Positions 38,128 through 47,011 of a stretch of DNA of 64,000 nucleotides are shown piece after piece. The DNA is taken from the NCBI RefSeq assembly GCF_003626695.1, contig NZ_RBAH01000021.1, positions 1 through 64,000 of the forward strand. The letters run 5' to 3'. Each line of letters opens with the position of its first letter. Positions within the stretch are counted from its first letter, which is position 1. The notes beneath the pieces were generated by a model that was not told the origin of the DNA, did not search any database, and worked only from the letters and a program-made list of their open reading frames with translations. Source of the stretch: Paenibacillus ginsengarvi. Lineage in GTDB: Bacteria > Bacillota > Bacilli > Paenibacillales > NBRC-103111. The translations under genes were made by a program, and so were the position numbers.

Positions 38128-38156
38128 ATAATACTAGTGTAATATATTTCCACCAA
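38128..38156 (-). promoter_or_regulatory. Sigma-A-like promoter of the kinase/eCIS direction
   Basis: On the minus strand, TTGGTG (38156-38151) and TATTAT (38133-38128) are 17 bases apart, 37 bases before the kinase start. It overlaps a TATAAT (38127-38132) on the plus strand that could serve the divergent peptide gene, so the two directions may compete. Confidence 0.5.
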
Positions 38157-38175
38157 AATGAGGAGGTCTTTAAAA

Positions 38176-38352
38176 ATGAAAACTCTTACTTGGTCTGTCG
38201 AATTGGAAACAAACGTTCGGAGTCTGAAGAAACAAAAGCTCGCAGCACTTCATCAAGGTTCCCTTTCCCGCCAAGAACAGCAAGGCATCAATCGCGCATT
38301 CAACAAGACCTCTTCCAAAGTAGAGGAAAAATCTTTCGAAGATTGGCTTTAA
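38176..38352 (+). CDS. 58-residue peptide divergent from kinase
   Basis: 58 residues from ATG 38176, eight bases after an AGGAGGT; an upstream ATG at 38158 overlaps that ribosome site and is rejected. The peptide is hydrophilic, begins MKTLTWSVELETNV and ends EEKSFEDWL, with Trp57 next to last. It has no signal peptide or TM segment. It is followed by a strong terminator, so it is a one-gene transcript with TATAAT at 38127. Its place beside a ComP-like kinase and the C-terminal Trp recall ComX pheromone precursors, but there is no ComQ-type prenyltransferase nearby and no clear sequence match, so that is only a hypothesis. Confidence 0.7.
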   Translation: MKTLTWSVELETNVRSLKKQKLAALHQGSLSRQEQQGINRAFNKTSSKVEEKSFEDWL

Positions 38353-38363
38353 TCTTCCTTCGC

Positions 38364-38392
38364 AAAAACCAGGCCCCTAAAGCCTGGTTTTT
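38364..38392 (+). terminator. Rho-independent terminator of peptide gene
   Basis: AACCAGGC, loop, GCCTGGTTTTT: an eight-pair stem followed by T residues, 12 bases past the peptide stop. The A-run on the other side could make it bidirectional. The next 217 bases (38393-38609) hold no recognisable feature. Confidence 0.9.
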
Positions 38393-38609
38393 GTTATAAA
38401 TGCGCTACCTCTTCGACTAGCTTCTGCAATTCTCCCCCCTTTCTACGATCCTCCCCATAGGAACACAGACCCTCTCTTCATCCCGATTTTCAGTTCAACT
38501 TTCGTCTATCACTCATACCTGTTCACTAGACAATCTGCCCTACTAATATTCCTCCGCTGGATTTAAATAGTTGAAAAGCCGCCGTTAGCAGTCCTAACTA
38601 TTAGACCAG

Positions 38610-39305
38610 CTATATCCGACATGCCGCCACGAACTTGACAAACAAATTTCGCGACACCTCGTCGACTTCTGCCGTATCCTCGGGATGCCACTGAACGCCC
38701 AGGACAAAACGATGATTTTCGCTCTCGATCGCTTCGACGATCCCATCCTCCGATCGGGCGGTAATACGCAAGCCTGGGGCGGCGTCCTTCACAGCCTGAT
38801 GATGAAAGCTGTTCACGCGGAACTCGGACGCGCCGGCGATCCGGCTGACGATGCTGTTTTCTTCCGCCCGGATGCGATGCGTGGCGTAGGATCGCGGCGC
38901 TTTCTGGTTGTGCTGGAGTCCACCGCACTGGGAATGGATATCTTGGTACAAGCTGCCGCCGAGCGCTACGTTCAACACCTGATGCCCGCGGCAAATGGCA
39001 AAGATCGGCTTATCCTTCGCGGCAAACTCCCGCACCAGCAGCAGCTCCAGCCGGTCCCGCTCCGGCGTAACCCGCCCCAGCTCGGGCAGCGGCTCTTCCC
39101 CGTAGTGAGCCGGATCGATGTCCGATCCGCCGGATAACAGCAATCCGTGCGTGATGCCGCACAACTCGCGGACTTCCTCTTCACCGAGACCGAACGGAAC
39201 CACGACGGGAATACCTCCCGCCTTCAACACCCAGCTGGCGTACCTATGTTTCAGGCCGGCATAATCTTCCTCATAACTCGCTGTTATCGCAATAATCGGC
39301 TTCAT
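38610..39305 (-). CDS. PuuD-like gamma-glutamyl hydrolase (peptidase C26)
   Basis: 231 residues of the class I glutamine amidotransferase fold. The nucleophile lies in FAICRGHQVLNVALGG (Cys at about 108), the oxyanion/GG region is LLLSGGSDIDP, and the catalytic His-Glu pair is in VQWHPED (His about 206). Members hydrolyse gamma-glutamyl bonds, for example gamma-glutamyl-GABA in putrescine breakdown, or other gamma-glutamyl compounds. No other puu gene is nearby, so the substrate is unclear. GGAGGGAATAGG precedes the ATG. Confidence 0.88.
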   Translation of the reverse strand: MKPIIAITASYEEDYAGLKHRYASWVLKAGGIPVVVPFGLGEEEVRELCGITHGLLLSGGSDIDPAHYGEEPLPELGRVTPERDRLELLLVREFAAKDKPIFAICRGHQVLNVALGGSLYQDIHSQCGGLQHNQKAPRSYATHRIRAEENSIVSRIAGASEFRVNSFHHQAVKDAAPGLRITARSEDGIVEAIESENHRFVLGVQWHPEDTAEVDEVSRNLFVKFVAACRI

Positions 39306-39415
39306 CCTATTCCCTCCGCGTTTGGTTGCTTCTGTCTCTCCTCTTTATACCTTATGCACCGTTAGGTGTAAACGGATCCAAAGACCCGCATTCTATATTT
39401 TTCCAAATGAACGAC

Positions 39416-39443
39416 AAAGAGGCAGTCCCAGGGGACAGCCTCT
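39416..39443 (-). terminator. Hairpin 3' of DUF4127 gene
   Basis: On the minus strand AAGAGGCTGTCCC pairs with GGGACTGCCTCTTT. It is a long stem 30 bases past the DUF4127 stop, with a short, interrupted T-tract. Confidence 0.7.
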
Positions 39444-39473
39444 TCGAATCGATCACCGGACAGCACGCCGGCC

Positions 39474-41027
39474 TTATTGCTCCAAACGAACTTCAAACCC
39501 AACCTCGAACATTCGGCTCCAAGGCAAATGCACATCCTCGATGCGAACTTGTCCCGGACAGCCAGCCTGCACGTATTCGGCGAAAAATTGCTCAAGCTTT
39601 CCGCGAATGACTGCGTACACCTCATCTTTCACATGGTTCAGCTCGTAGTAGCTGGCCCCGAGCTTCGGCAGCTCGTTATGGATAACGTCCTTGCGTACGA
39701 TCGCCTGGTAGCCCCAGTCTTCGATCAACCGGAAGTAATAGTAGGCCCGGCTGCGATTCAGCCGCTCGGCCGAGTCCTCGTCCTTGCCGCGGTAGTACGA
39801 TTCGATCACCGCATGGGAGACGACCGTTCCCATCGTATTGCCCGACGTGTTCCACGCCGCGTATGCCGCGATGTCGTGGATCAGCCCGCTGCGGCTGACC
39901 AGCTTCATGAACGGATGATCCGAGCCGTTGCTGACGGCCACATCGGCAAGTGCGACCATATGCCCTTCGCGGAGGTAATACCGGATCGCCTGCACGAACT
40001 CCTTCGTATTCACTTCCGAGAAATATGCCCGGTTCCGTTGCCCGTAAGGCGTCGAGCATTCGGCCATTTCCTTCTGCCCGACCGGCGGCGAGTTGGTCAT
40101 CAGAATGAAGTCGGTGCCTGCGGAATGATCATGAGCTACCGCTCCGGCAGCCGTAAGATGGTACTTGATGCTTTCTCCGAGCGAGCGGTCCTCGTACTTC
40201 GGCACGATGAACGGGCCGTGCACGGAAGAATAACGCACGAATGCCTTCGGCACGTATCCCTTCGCTTCGCAAAACGCGCGGGCAAACAGCGTGCAGCCGA
40301 TTTCGTCGGCTCCCGGATAGATCATGACGTTGTCGCCGAGATCAAGATCCTCCGCGAGCAGCGACAGCTTTCTTTGCTCCAGAGGGCTGAACCCGTACTT
40401 CGAATTGTCGTCCAGCGGAATGATCAAGAAATCGATCACACCGTCACGGACCAGCTTCATCGTTTCGCGGTTAACGAACGAGTTCGTTTCGCGGCGGGTC
40501 AGGAAATCGCTCAGCACTTCGGGCGGGATTTTCGCGGTTATCGCCTTCAGTCGTTCCGTCTCCTCCTCGTCTAGCGTCTCCTGTTCCGCCTTGTCGTTCA
40601 GCCAGCCGTAGGTGTAAATCTCGTTGCCGTAATCCGCGTAGTAATCAGGCTCCTCCTCCGAGCTCGAGTACGCCGGCACGCGGGTAATCAGATTGAAAGC
40701 ATATATGCGAAGACGCGGATTGCTTTCCTTCAAACGGGCAAGGACGTCAAGCCGCTTCATACATTCTTCCTCGGACGTGTGGTGAAGACGCGAAGGCACG
40801 ATACCGCCGTGAACGAGCATGTCGATCGAGACGATCAAGGCGTCCGCGTCCCGCACGGCGCCGGTCAGCCAATCGCGTACCGCATCGGTGTCGGCGGCTG
40901 TTTTCTTGCGTCCGAGCAAGCTGATCTCGGGCACTTCCAGCGTCATGTCGGTCATCGAAGCCAAATATTGCGGATAGCGGTAATTACATGGTCTTTCGTC
41001 AAGCGGGACGTACACAATCTTTTGCAT
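39474..41027 (-). CDS. DUF4127 family protein
   Basis: 517 residues. The N-terminus MQKIVYVPLDERPCNYRYPQ followed by DADALIVSIDMLVHGGIVPS is diagnostic for DUF4127. The family is frequent in Paenibacillus-type genomes and uncharacterised; conserved Asp/His/Arg residues suggest an enzyme. No signal peptide. It has its own ribosome site (AGGGAGAG) and terminator, so it is likely monocistronic. Confidence 0.88.
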   Translation of the reverse strand: MQKIVYVPLDERPCNYRYPQYLASMTDMTLEVPEISLLGRKKTAADTDAVRDWLTGAVRDADALIVSIDMLVHGGIVPSRLHHTSEEECMKRLDVLARLKESNPRLRIYAFNLITRVPAYSSSEEEPDYYADYGNEIYTYGWLNDKAEQETLDEEETERLKAITAKIPPEVLSDFLTRRETNSFVNRETMKLVRDGVIDFLIIPLDDNSKYGFSPLEQRKLSLLAEDLDLGDNVMIYPGADEIGCTLFARAFCEAKGYVPKAFVRYSSVHGPFIVPKYEDRSLGESIKYHLTAAGAVAHDHSAGTDFILMTNSPPVGQKEMAECSTPYGQRNRAYFSEVNTKEFVQAIRYYLREGHMVALADVAVSNGSDHPFMKLVSRSGLIHDIAAYAAWNTSGNTMGTVVSHAVIESYYRGKDEDSAERLNRSRAYYYFRLIEDWGYQAIVRKDVIHNELPKLGASYYELNHVKDEVYAVIRGKLEQFFAEYVQAGCPGQVRIEDVHLPWSRMFEVGFEVRLEQ

Positions 41028-41306
41028 GAGGTTCTCTCCCTGTAAACTTGAAGTGATAGAGATTTTTTTCTTTAGTTATTATTACTTTGGAGAATAACTC
41101 CATTCTATCATGTGCGCGCCTTTGAGAAAAGCGAATTTCCGACAATTTAGCGTCATCCTGTTCGGCGCTTTTGGCCCCTGATACCATTCCGTCTAGGCGC
41201 CGTGTGCTTCGGAGCGAAAGTGATCGCCCGCTTTTTCTATGATACGATAGGATTAGCGGATCAAGAAGGCGGGTATATTGCAAAAGTAAGGAGTGATGAT
41301 GCAACT

Positions 41307-42563
41307 ATGAGACCTATTCGTTTCGCCTCTGCCCTGCTGCTGTCTGTCCTGCTGACAGCTGGCTGCACCGGAGCGAAAGTCCCTTCCGAAAACTTGCAGG
41401 GAGCGGCCTCGCCTCAGGAAACGAAGCCGCCAAACACGCAGCCCGAAACGCCGCAGAAGCCGGTACCGGAAGATCCGATTCAAAAGAAACTCGGATCGAT
41501 GACTCTAGAGCAAAAGCTGGGGCAGATGGTGATGGCCGGCGTCGACGGAACCAAAATGGACGAACAAGCGAAAAGCTTGATCGCCAACGATTTTATCGGC
41601 GGCTTTATTTTGTATAAACCGAACATCGAATCGACCGCGCAAACCGCTACGCTCCTGAATGAACTAAAGGAAGCAAATCGCGGCAATCCCGCTCCGCTGC
41701 TGCTAAGCGTAGATCAGGAAGGCGGCAAAGTGAGCCGGATGCCAGGGACGCTTGTCCCCACACCGGCCAGCCGGGATATCGCCAAGACGGGAGACAAGGA
41801 AAAAGCGCGGGCGATCGGGAAAGCGATCGGCGCCGAAGTTCGGGCGCTTGGGTTCAACGTCGATTTCGCGCCCGTGCTCGACATCGACAGCAATCCGAAC
41901 AATCCCGTCATCGGCAACCGTTCGTTCGGACCCACTGCGGCGATCGTCAGCTCGTTCGGACTTCAGCAGATGGAAGGGCTCCGTTCGGAGCGGGTCATTC
42001 CCGTCGTGAAGCATTTTCCCGGGCACGGAGACACCTCCGTCGACTCCCACCTCGAGCTGCCCGTCGTGAGCAAGACGCTGGACCAGTTGCGCAAGCTTGA
42101 GCTTGTCCCTTTTGCCGATGCGATCCGGTCGGATGCCGACATGGTGATGGTCGCCCATATTTTGCTGCCGCAGCTCGATCCGGACCATCCTTCCTCGATG
42201 TCGCCCACAGTGATCGGCGACCTGCTGCGCAAGGAGATGGGCTTTGGCGGCGTCGTCATTACCGACGACATGACGATGGGGGCGATTCTGAAGCATAACG
42301 ATCTGGGAGAGGCCGCCGTTCAATCGGTCAAGGCCGGTGCAGACATCGTGCTCGTCGCCCACGAATACGCGAAGGCGAAGATGGTCATCGGCGCACTCAA
42401 ACAAGCGGTGCAATCCGGCGCGATAACGGCGGATTCCATCGACCGCAGCGTGTACCGGATTCTTGCGCTTAAGGAGCGTTACAAGCTGAGCGACGCGGCT
42501 TCCGGCCCCGTGAACGAGAAGGAAATTAATGACAAGCTGCAAAAAGCGGTCGGAAGTCCGTAA
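41307..42563 (+). CDS. nagZ: GH3 beta-N-acetylhexosaminidase lipoprotein (NagZ-type)
   Basis: 418 residues from ATG 41307; the frame extends upstream to 41202, but the residues before this ATG precede a classic lipoprotein signal (FASALLLSVLLTAGC, Cys at about 18). A Pro-rich linker (about 25-55) leads to the GH3 domain: FAPVLDIDSNPNNPVIGNRS, the KHFPGHGDTSVDSH signature with the catalytic His, and the nucleophile Asp in VVITDDMTMGA. It would remove GlcNAc from muropeptides outside the membrane. AAGGAG lies 13 bases upstream, and a five-codon frame (ATGATGCAACTATGA) overlaps the start, which may couple translation. Confidence 0.92.
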   Translation: MRPIRFASALLLSVLLTAGCTGAKVPSENLQGAASPQETKPPNTQPETPQKPVPEDPIQKKLGSMTLEQKLGQMVMAGVDGTKMDEQAKSLIANDFIGGFILYKPNIESTAQTATLLNELKEANRGNPAPLLLSVDQEGGKVSRMPGTLVPTPASRDIAKTGDKEKARAIGKAIGAEVRALGFNVDFAPVLDIDSNPNNPVIGNRSFGPTAAIVSSFGLQQMEGLRSERVIPVVKHFPGHGDTSVDSHLELPVVSKTLDQLRKLELVPFADAIRSDADMVMVAHILLPQLDPDHPSSMSPTVIGDLLRKEMGFGGVVITDDMTMGAILKHNDLGEAAVQSVKAGADIVLVAHEYAKAKMVIGALKQAVQSGAITADSIDRSVYRILALKERYKLSDAASGPVNEKEINDKLQKAVGSP

Positions 42564-42712
42564 CGGCCGCCACGTGGGGCTGCCTGCCGGTGCGCGAAGA
42601 CAAACCGGTCGAGTGCAGCGCCGCGTTGTCGCCTTTTTACAATACACCCCGATTTCCTTCCTCTATACTGAAGAGGATCGGATGTCTACCTGAGAAAACG
42701 GAGGGAACGGAA

Positions 42713-43228
42713 TTGGAACAATCTAAAAGCACGGGCGTAACTGGAACGCACACCCGAAACGGAACACCTACCGGCTACACCGCCCTTACGCCGTTTATCG
42801 TCGTAAGCAATCCGGCGGAAGCGATCGAATTTTACAAAACCGTCTTCGGCGCAGTCGCGAAAAGCGTAACCCGCGTAGGCGAAGGCGATAACGCCATGAT
42901 CATCCATGCCGACATCGATTTCGGCAGCGGCTACTTGCAGCTTGGGGCCGCGAATCCGGCTTATCATCTGGTGCCGCCGCCGGGCGAAGGCAATGCCTGT
43001 TACTCGCTGGCCGTCTATGTGCCGGACGCCGATCGGGCGTTCGAGCTGGCCATCGCACACGGCGCTACCGTTCGGGAGCCGCTCACGAACTTTGTTTCTG
43101 GCGACCGGTATGCCAGCATATGGGACCCGTTCGGCATCCGCTGGACGATCATGACCCGCATCGAGGACATTTCGGAGGAAGAGAGCTTCCGCCGGGTGGC
43201 GGAGTGGAGCAAAAGCCTGCAAGGCTGA
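42713..43228 (+). CDS. VOC/glyoxalase-family protein (PhnB-like)
   Basis: 171 residues from TTG 42713, seven bases after GGAGGG; the frame extends upstream to 42590 without a good site. The single VOC module pair has TPFIVVSNPAEAIEFYKTVF, HADIDFGSGYLQLG and YASIWDPFGIRWTIMT. Proteins of this group include PhnB-like and antibiotic- or glyoxal-related members; the substrate is unknown. Confidence 0.82.
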   Translation: MEQSKSTGVTGTHTRNGTPTGYTALTPFIVVSNPAEAIEFYKTVFGAVAKSVTRVGEGDNAMIIHADIDFGSGYLQLGAANPAYHLVPPPGEGNACYSLAVYVPDADRAFELAIAHGATVREPLTNFVSGDRYASIWDPFGIRWTIMTRIEDISEEESFRRVAEWSKSLQG

Positions 43229-43229
43229 C

Positions 43230-43258
43230 AAGGCTGAAACGAATCAAACCGGTAAACG
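43230..43258. repeat. 29-bp dispersed repeat, copy 1
   Basis: AAGGCTGAAACGAATC followed by AAACCGGTAAACG; matches 27 of 29 bases with the copy at 49611-49639. Both copies lie just past a gene's stop codon. Confidence 0.65.
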
Positions 43259-43341
43259 GGCAACCTTCATCTACTGTTGAGGGGGGTCCGTTTTTTTGTT
43301 CATTCCGGCGCCGGGGACTTCGGAATACATTTCACTTTGGG

Positions 43342-43375
43342 CCTTTGCAGCCCTTGCGGGGCAAGGGCTCAAAGG
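43342..43375. repeat. Strong inverted repeat
   Basis: CCTTTGCAGCCCTTG and CAAGGGCTCAAAGG form a 14-pair stem around CGGGG with one small bulge. There is no T-run on either side, so it may be a processing or REP-like structure between the VOC gene and the beta-helix gene. Confidence 0.6.
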
Positions 43376-43381
43376 TGCGTT

Positions 43382-43414
43382 GTCGCTTCCCGTACAGAGA
43401 GCGTGGATTGAAAC
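43382..43414 (+). CRISPR. Single type I-C-like CRISPR repeat
   Basis: 33 bases beginning GTCGCTTCCCGTACAG and ending AGCGTGGATTGAAAC, which fits the type I-C repeat pattern (GTCGC, imperfect stem, GTGGATTGAAAC). Only one copy is present; there are no spacers and no cas genes in the window. The stem is imperfect, as in degenerate leader-distal repeats. Its last base overlaps the TAG that would end the extended beta-helix gene. Confidence 0.55.
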
Positions 43415-43539
43415 TAAGCACTGCTCTTCATGACGTAAACCGTCAGCTTATGCGAAGGCAAATCGACATCCGCTCCTGTGAGGTTTGCATACACCACCGT
43501 CACCGTGTCGTTCGCGGTGACGGCGCCGCTTACCAGAAG
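43414..43539 (-). other. C-terminal extension beyond in-frame TGA
   Basis: Directly in frame after the TGA at 43540-43542, 41 sense codons run to TAG 43414: LLVSGAVTANDTVTVVYANL, then TGADVDLPSHKLTVYVMK. This looks like the usual C-terminal strand pair of tail-spike-like beta-helix proteins. Either the gene has a nonsense mutation, TGA is read through, or the base call is wrong. Confidence 0.65.
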
Positions 43540-45654
43540 TCACGCCGTGCTAACCGATGCGGAGACAAGGACCGCATCCGCATCCGTGGCACGGCATCCC
43601 GGCACCGTGACGGTCGTTGAGACTGACGCTCCAGAAGCTAGGCTAGACGGGTCGTAAGCCTTGGAGCCTTTGAGGCGCTCGTCCCTGTTAACGATCGCAT
43701 TGTTTGACGTGCCCGCAAAGCCGGGTGAGTTGTTCACGTGAATGGAGTTTCGATCAAACGTAACGGTCGCGGTGCGGAAGTCATAGCTGCCAGCGTCCAG
43801 CTCCGTGATTCGCGAGCAATTGTCCAGCATAATCCCGCGCGCTCCTACAGTGAGATTATCGAACTCGAAAACGTGCACAGACTCACCCGCCTCCGGGGCG
43901 AGGAGGCAGTCTCTCGCAAAGCACGTCGCCGTGCCGGTTAAGTAGACTAGCGCAGTCGTGCCGTTTCCGAAGCAGCCTGACAGAGACAAGCGAACGTGCT
44001 TGCCCCATATGCCGAAAAGCGACTTCTTGCTCAGCGGCTGGCGGTCGATCACACTTCCGCCCTCAACCCTCAGTTCAATAAAAATCGACGAAGAAATTCT
44101 CAGCGCACTGATCTCCTGCTTGCCGGTATGCGATGCGTTGCAACTTATGACGTTGTTATTTCGCACGGTGTTATTCACAAGCGGCACTTGGTTTGTTTTC
44201 AGCCAAGCGCCCCTTGCAGGGTTTCCGAGCACGCCAGCCTCGAACCTGATCGGCAGGTTTACGTCTTCAAACGTATTGTTTTCGAATAGTTCATTCGATC
44301 CTGATGTGCGTATGCCCACATTGCTGATGTTGCGGAAATAGCAATTGCGCACCGTATGGTTGTCGAACCGGTAGCTGCTCGCCTCATTGAAGTCCAAGCC
44401 GTTGCTGTCATCAACATAATCGAACACGCAGGAATCGATCAGGCCGCCGTCGGATTCCCAGTTCACCGCTCCCTTGGTAAAGAAATAGAAATGGCTGTTG
44501 CGCATCTCCGACGACGGATGGCAGTTAATCACATTCAGCGCAGACGACGACCATTTTGTGCTTGGATTGTTATCCCGCGCCTTGGTTGCATACAGTCGGT
44601 TGATCTTCAGTACCGTTCTGGCGTCGTCCGACTGCACCTGCACCATTTCCCCGGGAGAAGATCGCAGGGTGCAGTCGTCCATCCAGACGTGATCCAGATT
44701 ATAGAGCAGGATTTCCATATTGCGGGCTTCCAGCAGCAGAGTCGGGGCGGCGATGCCAGAGCCTGATGTGTAGCAGCGGTTTGAACCTCGCGTCAACACC
44801 ACATTATTCATAATGACCTTGGAATTTGCGGGAGACGCCGGCCCCCTGAAATCGATTAGCGGCGTCCCGCCGGTCATCCGATACGCTGGACTGCTCTGGC
44901 CGTTGATGGTCATGTTTTTCAGCGTTACAGACGGCGCGTCGGCCGCCACCGAATAAAACACGTTCCTGGTCCAGTAGATCGGCGCGGCGTCTACCGAGTG
45001 CGCCCCCCACGCTCCAAAATCTCCGAGGATCGTCGCGCCGCCAAGATTTATCTCGATATCATCGGTAATCTGGAGCTCTACAATCTTGAATTGCTTAGTC
45101 GAGTTTCTGCACACTATACGGTTCAGACCGAGGAACTGCGACAGGGAGATGGCCGCGGCGAATGCCGTAGTCGTGTTGGAGCCGTCACCCGCGGCGCCGA
45201 ACCAGCACACGTCGATTTCGTCATAGATGCGCACCCAGGCGCCGGTAGCAGCGGCAATCGCATCCGCTTTTATAAAGATACCCTCGGCCGTGTCGGCGGC
45301 GATAAGCGCAGAATAGTCGCCAGCGGTCCACCTAAAGATCCCCTCGCGCCCCGATTCGCCAAGAAAGGCAAGCGTAGTCGCTACCGTATTGAGCGCTTTT
45401 AGTGCAGTCCTGCTCGCCACGTTGCGAATACTGGCATTACCGTGCCCCTCGCCGCCGTAAACATCGCCGCTCACCGATCCCCCGGCCGCGAACGTCGTGC
45501 CTAACGTTCCTCCGACCACGCTGACAGCGGCCATGGCCGCCCCGGCTATGCCGAGTGATGAGAGCATCGCCCTTCTCGTAAGCAACGGCCGATTTCCGCC
45601 GAGATTTACCTCCTTATTCTCCTGGATTTCATCCATTTCCCGCCTTTCCGTCAT
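43540..45654 (-). CDS. Tat-exported beta-helix/tail-spike-like protein
   Basis: 704 residues from ATG 45654, eight bases after GGGAGG. The N-terminus has a Tat signal (LLTRRAMLSSLGIAGAAMAA). After a short Gly-rich linker comes a pectate-lyase-3 type region (WFGAAGDGSNTTTAFAAAI) and a long right-handed beta-helix (for example LKNMTINGQ, VRNCYFRNISNVGI, FENNTFEDVNLPIRF). The build resembles phage tail spikes and polysaccharide lyases, so binding or cleaving of surface glycans is plausible. Asn/Ser/Thr content is higher and base use more even than in neighbours, suggesting transfer from a phage. It ends at an in-frame TGA before an apparently conserved C-terminus. It follows the sialidase-fold gene by 60 bases. 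Confidence 0.8.
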   Translation of the reverse strand: MTERREMDEIQENKEVNLGGNRPLLTRRAMLSSLGIAGAAMAAVSVVGGTLGTTFAAGGSVSGDVYGGEGHGNASIRNVASRTALKALNTVATTLAFLGESGREGIFRWTAGDYSALIAADTAEGIFIKADAIAAATGAWVRIYDEIDVCWFGAAGDGSNTTTAFAAAISLSQFLGLNRIVCRNSTKQFKIVELQITDDIEINLGGATILGDFGAWGAHSVDAAPIYWTRNVFYSVAADAPSVTLKNMTINGQSSPAYRMTGGTPLIDFRGPASPANSKVIMNNVVLTRGSNRCYTSGSGIAAPTLLLEARNMEILLYNLDHVWMDDCTLRSSPGEMVQVQSDDARTVLKINRLYATKARDNNPSTKWSSSALNVINCHPSSEMRNSHFYFFTKGAVNWESDGGLIDSCVFDYVDDSNGLDFNEASSYRFDNHTVRNCYFRNISNVGIRTSGSNELFENNTFEDVNLPIRFEAGVLGNPARGAWLKTNQVPLVNNTVRNNNVISCNASHTGKQEISALRISSSIFIELRVEGGSVIDRQPLSKKSLFGIWGKHVRLSLSGCFGNGTTALVYLTGTATCFARDCLLAPEAGESVHVFEFDNLTVGARGIMLDNCSRITELDAGSYDFRTATVTFDRNSIHVNNSPGFAGTSNNAIVNRDERLKGSKAYDPSSLASGASVSTTVTVPGCRATDADAVLVSASVSTA

Positions 45655-45714
45655 GTACGCCGCCTCCCGCTTCAATTGGATTTTGTGTACGTTTTAATGC
45701 CTCGTTATTACGCG

Positions 45715-46971
45715 TTATATGTTAAGGTTGGGACTATCCCATAATATACGGGCGGCATATACGCTATTGTCGGCGCCAAATGCAGTCATCAGCCCGCTCA
45801 TATAAGGCGCCGATTCGAGCGGAGCCAATTCCTCTTTCGTGTACGATTCAAGCAGCAGTCGCCGCATCTCCTCGCCCCACACGCCGCCGTTCTGCATCCA
45901 TTCGGCCACAGTCACCCATGTCTCCCGTTCGTTCACATTCACCACCCCGAAGTTGCACAGTCTCGCTCCCCGTTCCGGGACGAGTATGCGTTCGGTCGCG
46001 CGGATCAAGATCAGCTGTTCCGGATCGACCTCGGCGATAAACAGAGGAGCCCGGTGTCTGAAAATGTGATCGTTGTTGTCCGTCTTTCTCGTATAGACCA
46101 AGAACAGACCGCCGCTGTGCGTTACCCAATGCTGCTGGGTGTTGGATGTGGGCACATCGCTCCCGTCATCCCAAGTCCAGAGCTTGGGCTCCCCGAACTG
46201 TAGTCCGTCCGCGCTTCGCGCGACAGCCCCATGATCGTCCGCCCGCAACGTCAAGTAAAACTGTCCCCGGAACCGTGTCAAGGAAGGCTCGACATAACCG
46301 CGATGCCGGCGAACCGTGAGCTCCGTACCATGCTCGACATAGCGCAGGCTCTCGCCGTCGAAACGGCAACGGACAACCGTAGAGTAGTTGAAAAAACGGC
46401 CGTTGTTTAAATCGTCGGCGGATTTCGAAAAATAAATCGGCAATAAAATGTCGCCGTTTTCCAAATCGAAGCGCTGCGTCGAGCCCGCACCCGAAGTAAA
46501 AAAAGTCGGCGGCATCGCCATTTCCCGCCAATCGCTCCAGCTTTGGCGATCCGCATCGAATACCGCATATGCCGTTTTACGGATCGGCCGGTATATATGA
46601 TGGCCTTTGTACGTTACGGTATGACCGATGCCCAGCAGCTTTCCCGACGCTTCATGCCAAGCGGGAGTAAAATCGCCGATCACTTCCTCCAGTCCGTCAT
46701 GCAGCGTGCGTCGTCCGAGCGACGAATGTTCGGAGGGAGGCGACCACGTCCGCCCTCCGTCTTCGGAGCTCATCCCGGCCAACGCATGGAAAACATCGCT
46801 GCCGGTCAAGTCGAGCGGAGACATCGTCAATACGACGGATGGCTTCTCCCCCTTCACAATGCCGGCTCGCGGATGCGTCCAGCAGTATTTCTGTCCCGGA
46901 ACGAAACCCGAACGGATCGTATCGAGCTTTATGTTATAGCCGGGACTTTTTGACGTGACCTGCTCGTCCAT
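45715..46971 (-). CDS. Sialidase-fold (BNR) protein
   Basis: 418 residues from ATG 46971, eight bases after AGGAGG; an ATG seven codons earlier overlaps that site and is rejected. An Asp-box SSEDGGRTWS lies near residue 72, with other blade-like blocks (FDADRQSWSDWREMAM, YVEPSLTRFRGQFYLTLRAD, GGLFLVYTRKTDN). This fits the exo-alpha-sialidase/neuraminidase superfamily. No export signal is seen, so it may be cytoplasmic. It lies 40 bases after the sugar-binding lipoprotein gene, suggesting a shared glycan pathway; the actual sugar is unknown. Confidence 0.75.
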   Translation of the reverse strand: MDEQVTSKSPGYNIKLDTIRSGFVPGQKYCWTHPRAGIVKGEKPSVVLTMSPLDLTGSDVFHALAGMSSEDGGRTWSPPSEHSSLGRRTLHDGLEEVIGDFTPAWHEASGKLLGIGHTVTYKGHHIYRPIRKTAYAVFDADRQSWSDWREMAMPPTFFTSGAGSTQRFDLENGDILLPIYFSKSADDLNNGRFFNYSTVVRCRFDGESLRYVEHGTELTVRRHRGYVEPSLTRFRGQFYLTLRADDHGAVARSADGLQFGEPKLWTWDDGSDVPTSNTQQHWVTHSGGLFLVYTRKTDNNDHIFRHRAPLFIAEVDPEQLILIRATERILVPERGARLCNFGVVNVNERETWVTVAEWMQNGGVWGEEMRRLLLESYTKEELAPLESAPYMSGLMTAFGADNSVYAARILWDSPNLNI

Positions 46972-47011
46972 CGTTGTCGCCTCCTCATTCAACCCTTGCG
47001 GCCCGTTATCC

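Noticed and set aside
38176..38352. Firm assignment of the 58-residue peptide as ComX
   Set aside because: No ComQ-like gene, divergent orientation, and no sequence match beyond a C-terminal Trp.
43382..43414. A real CRISPR array at this site
   Set aside because: Only one repeat copy, no spacers, no cas genes; reported as a solo repeat only.
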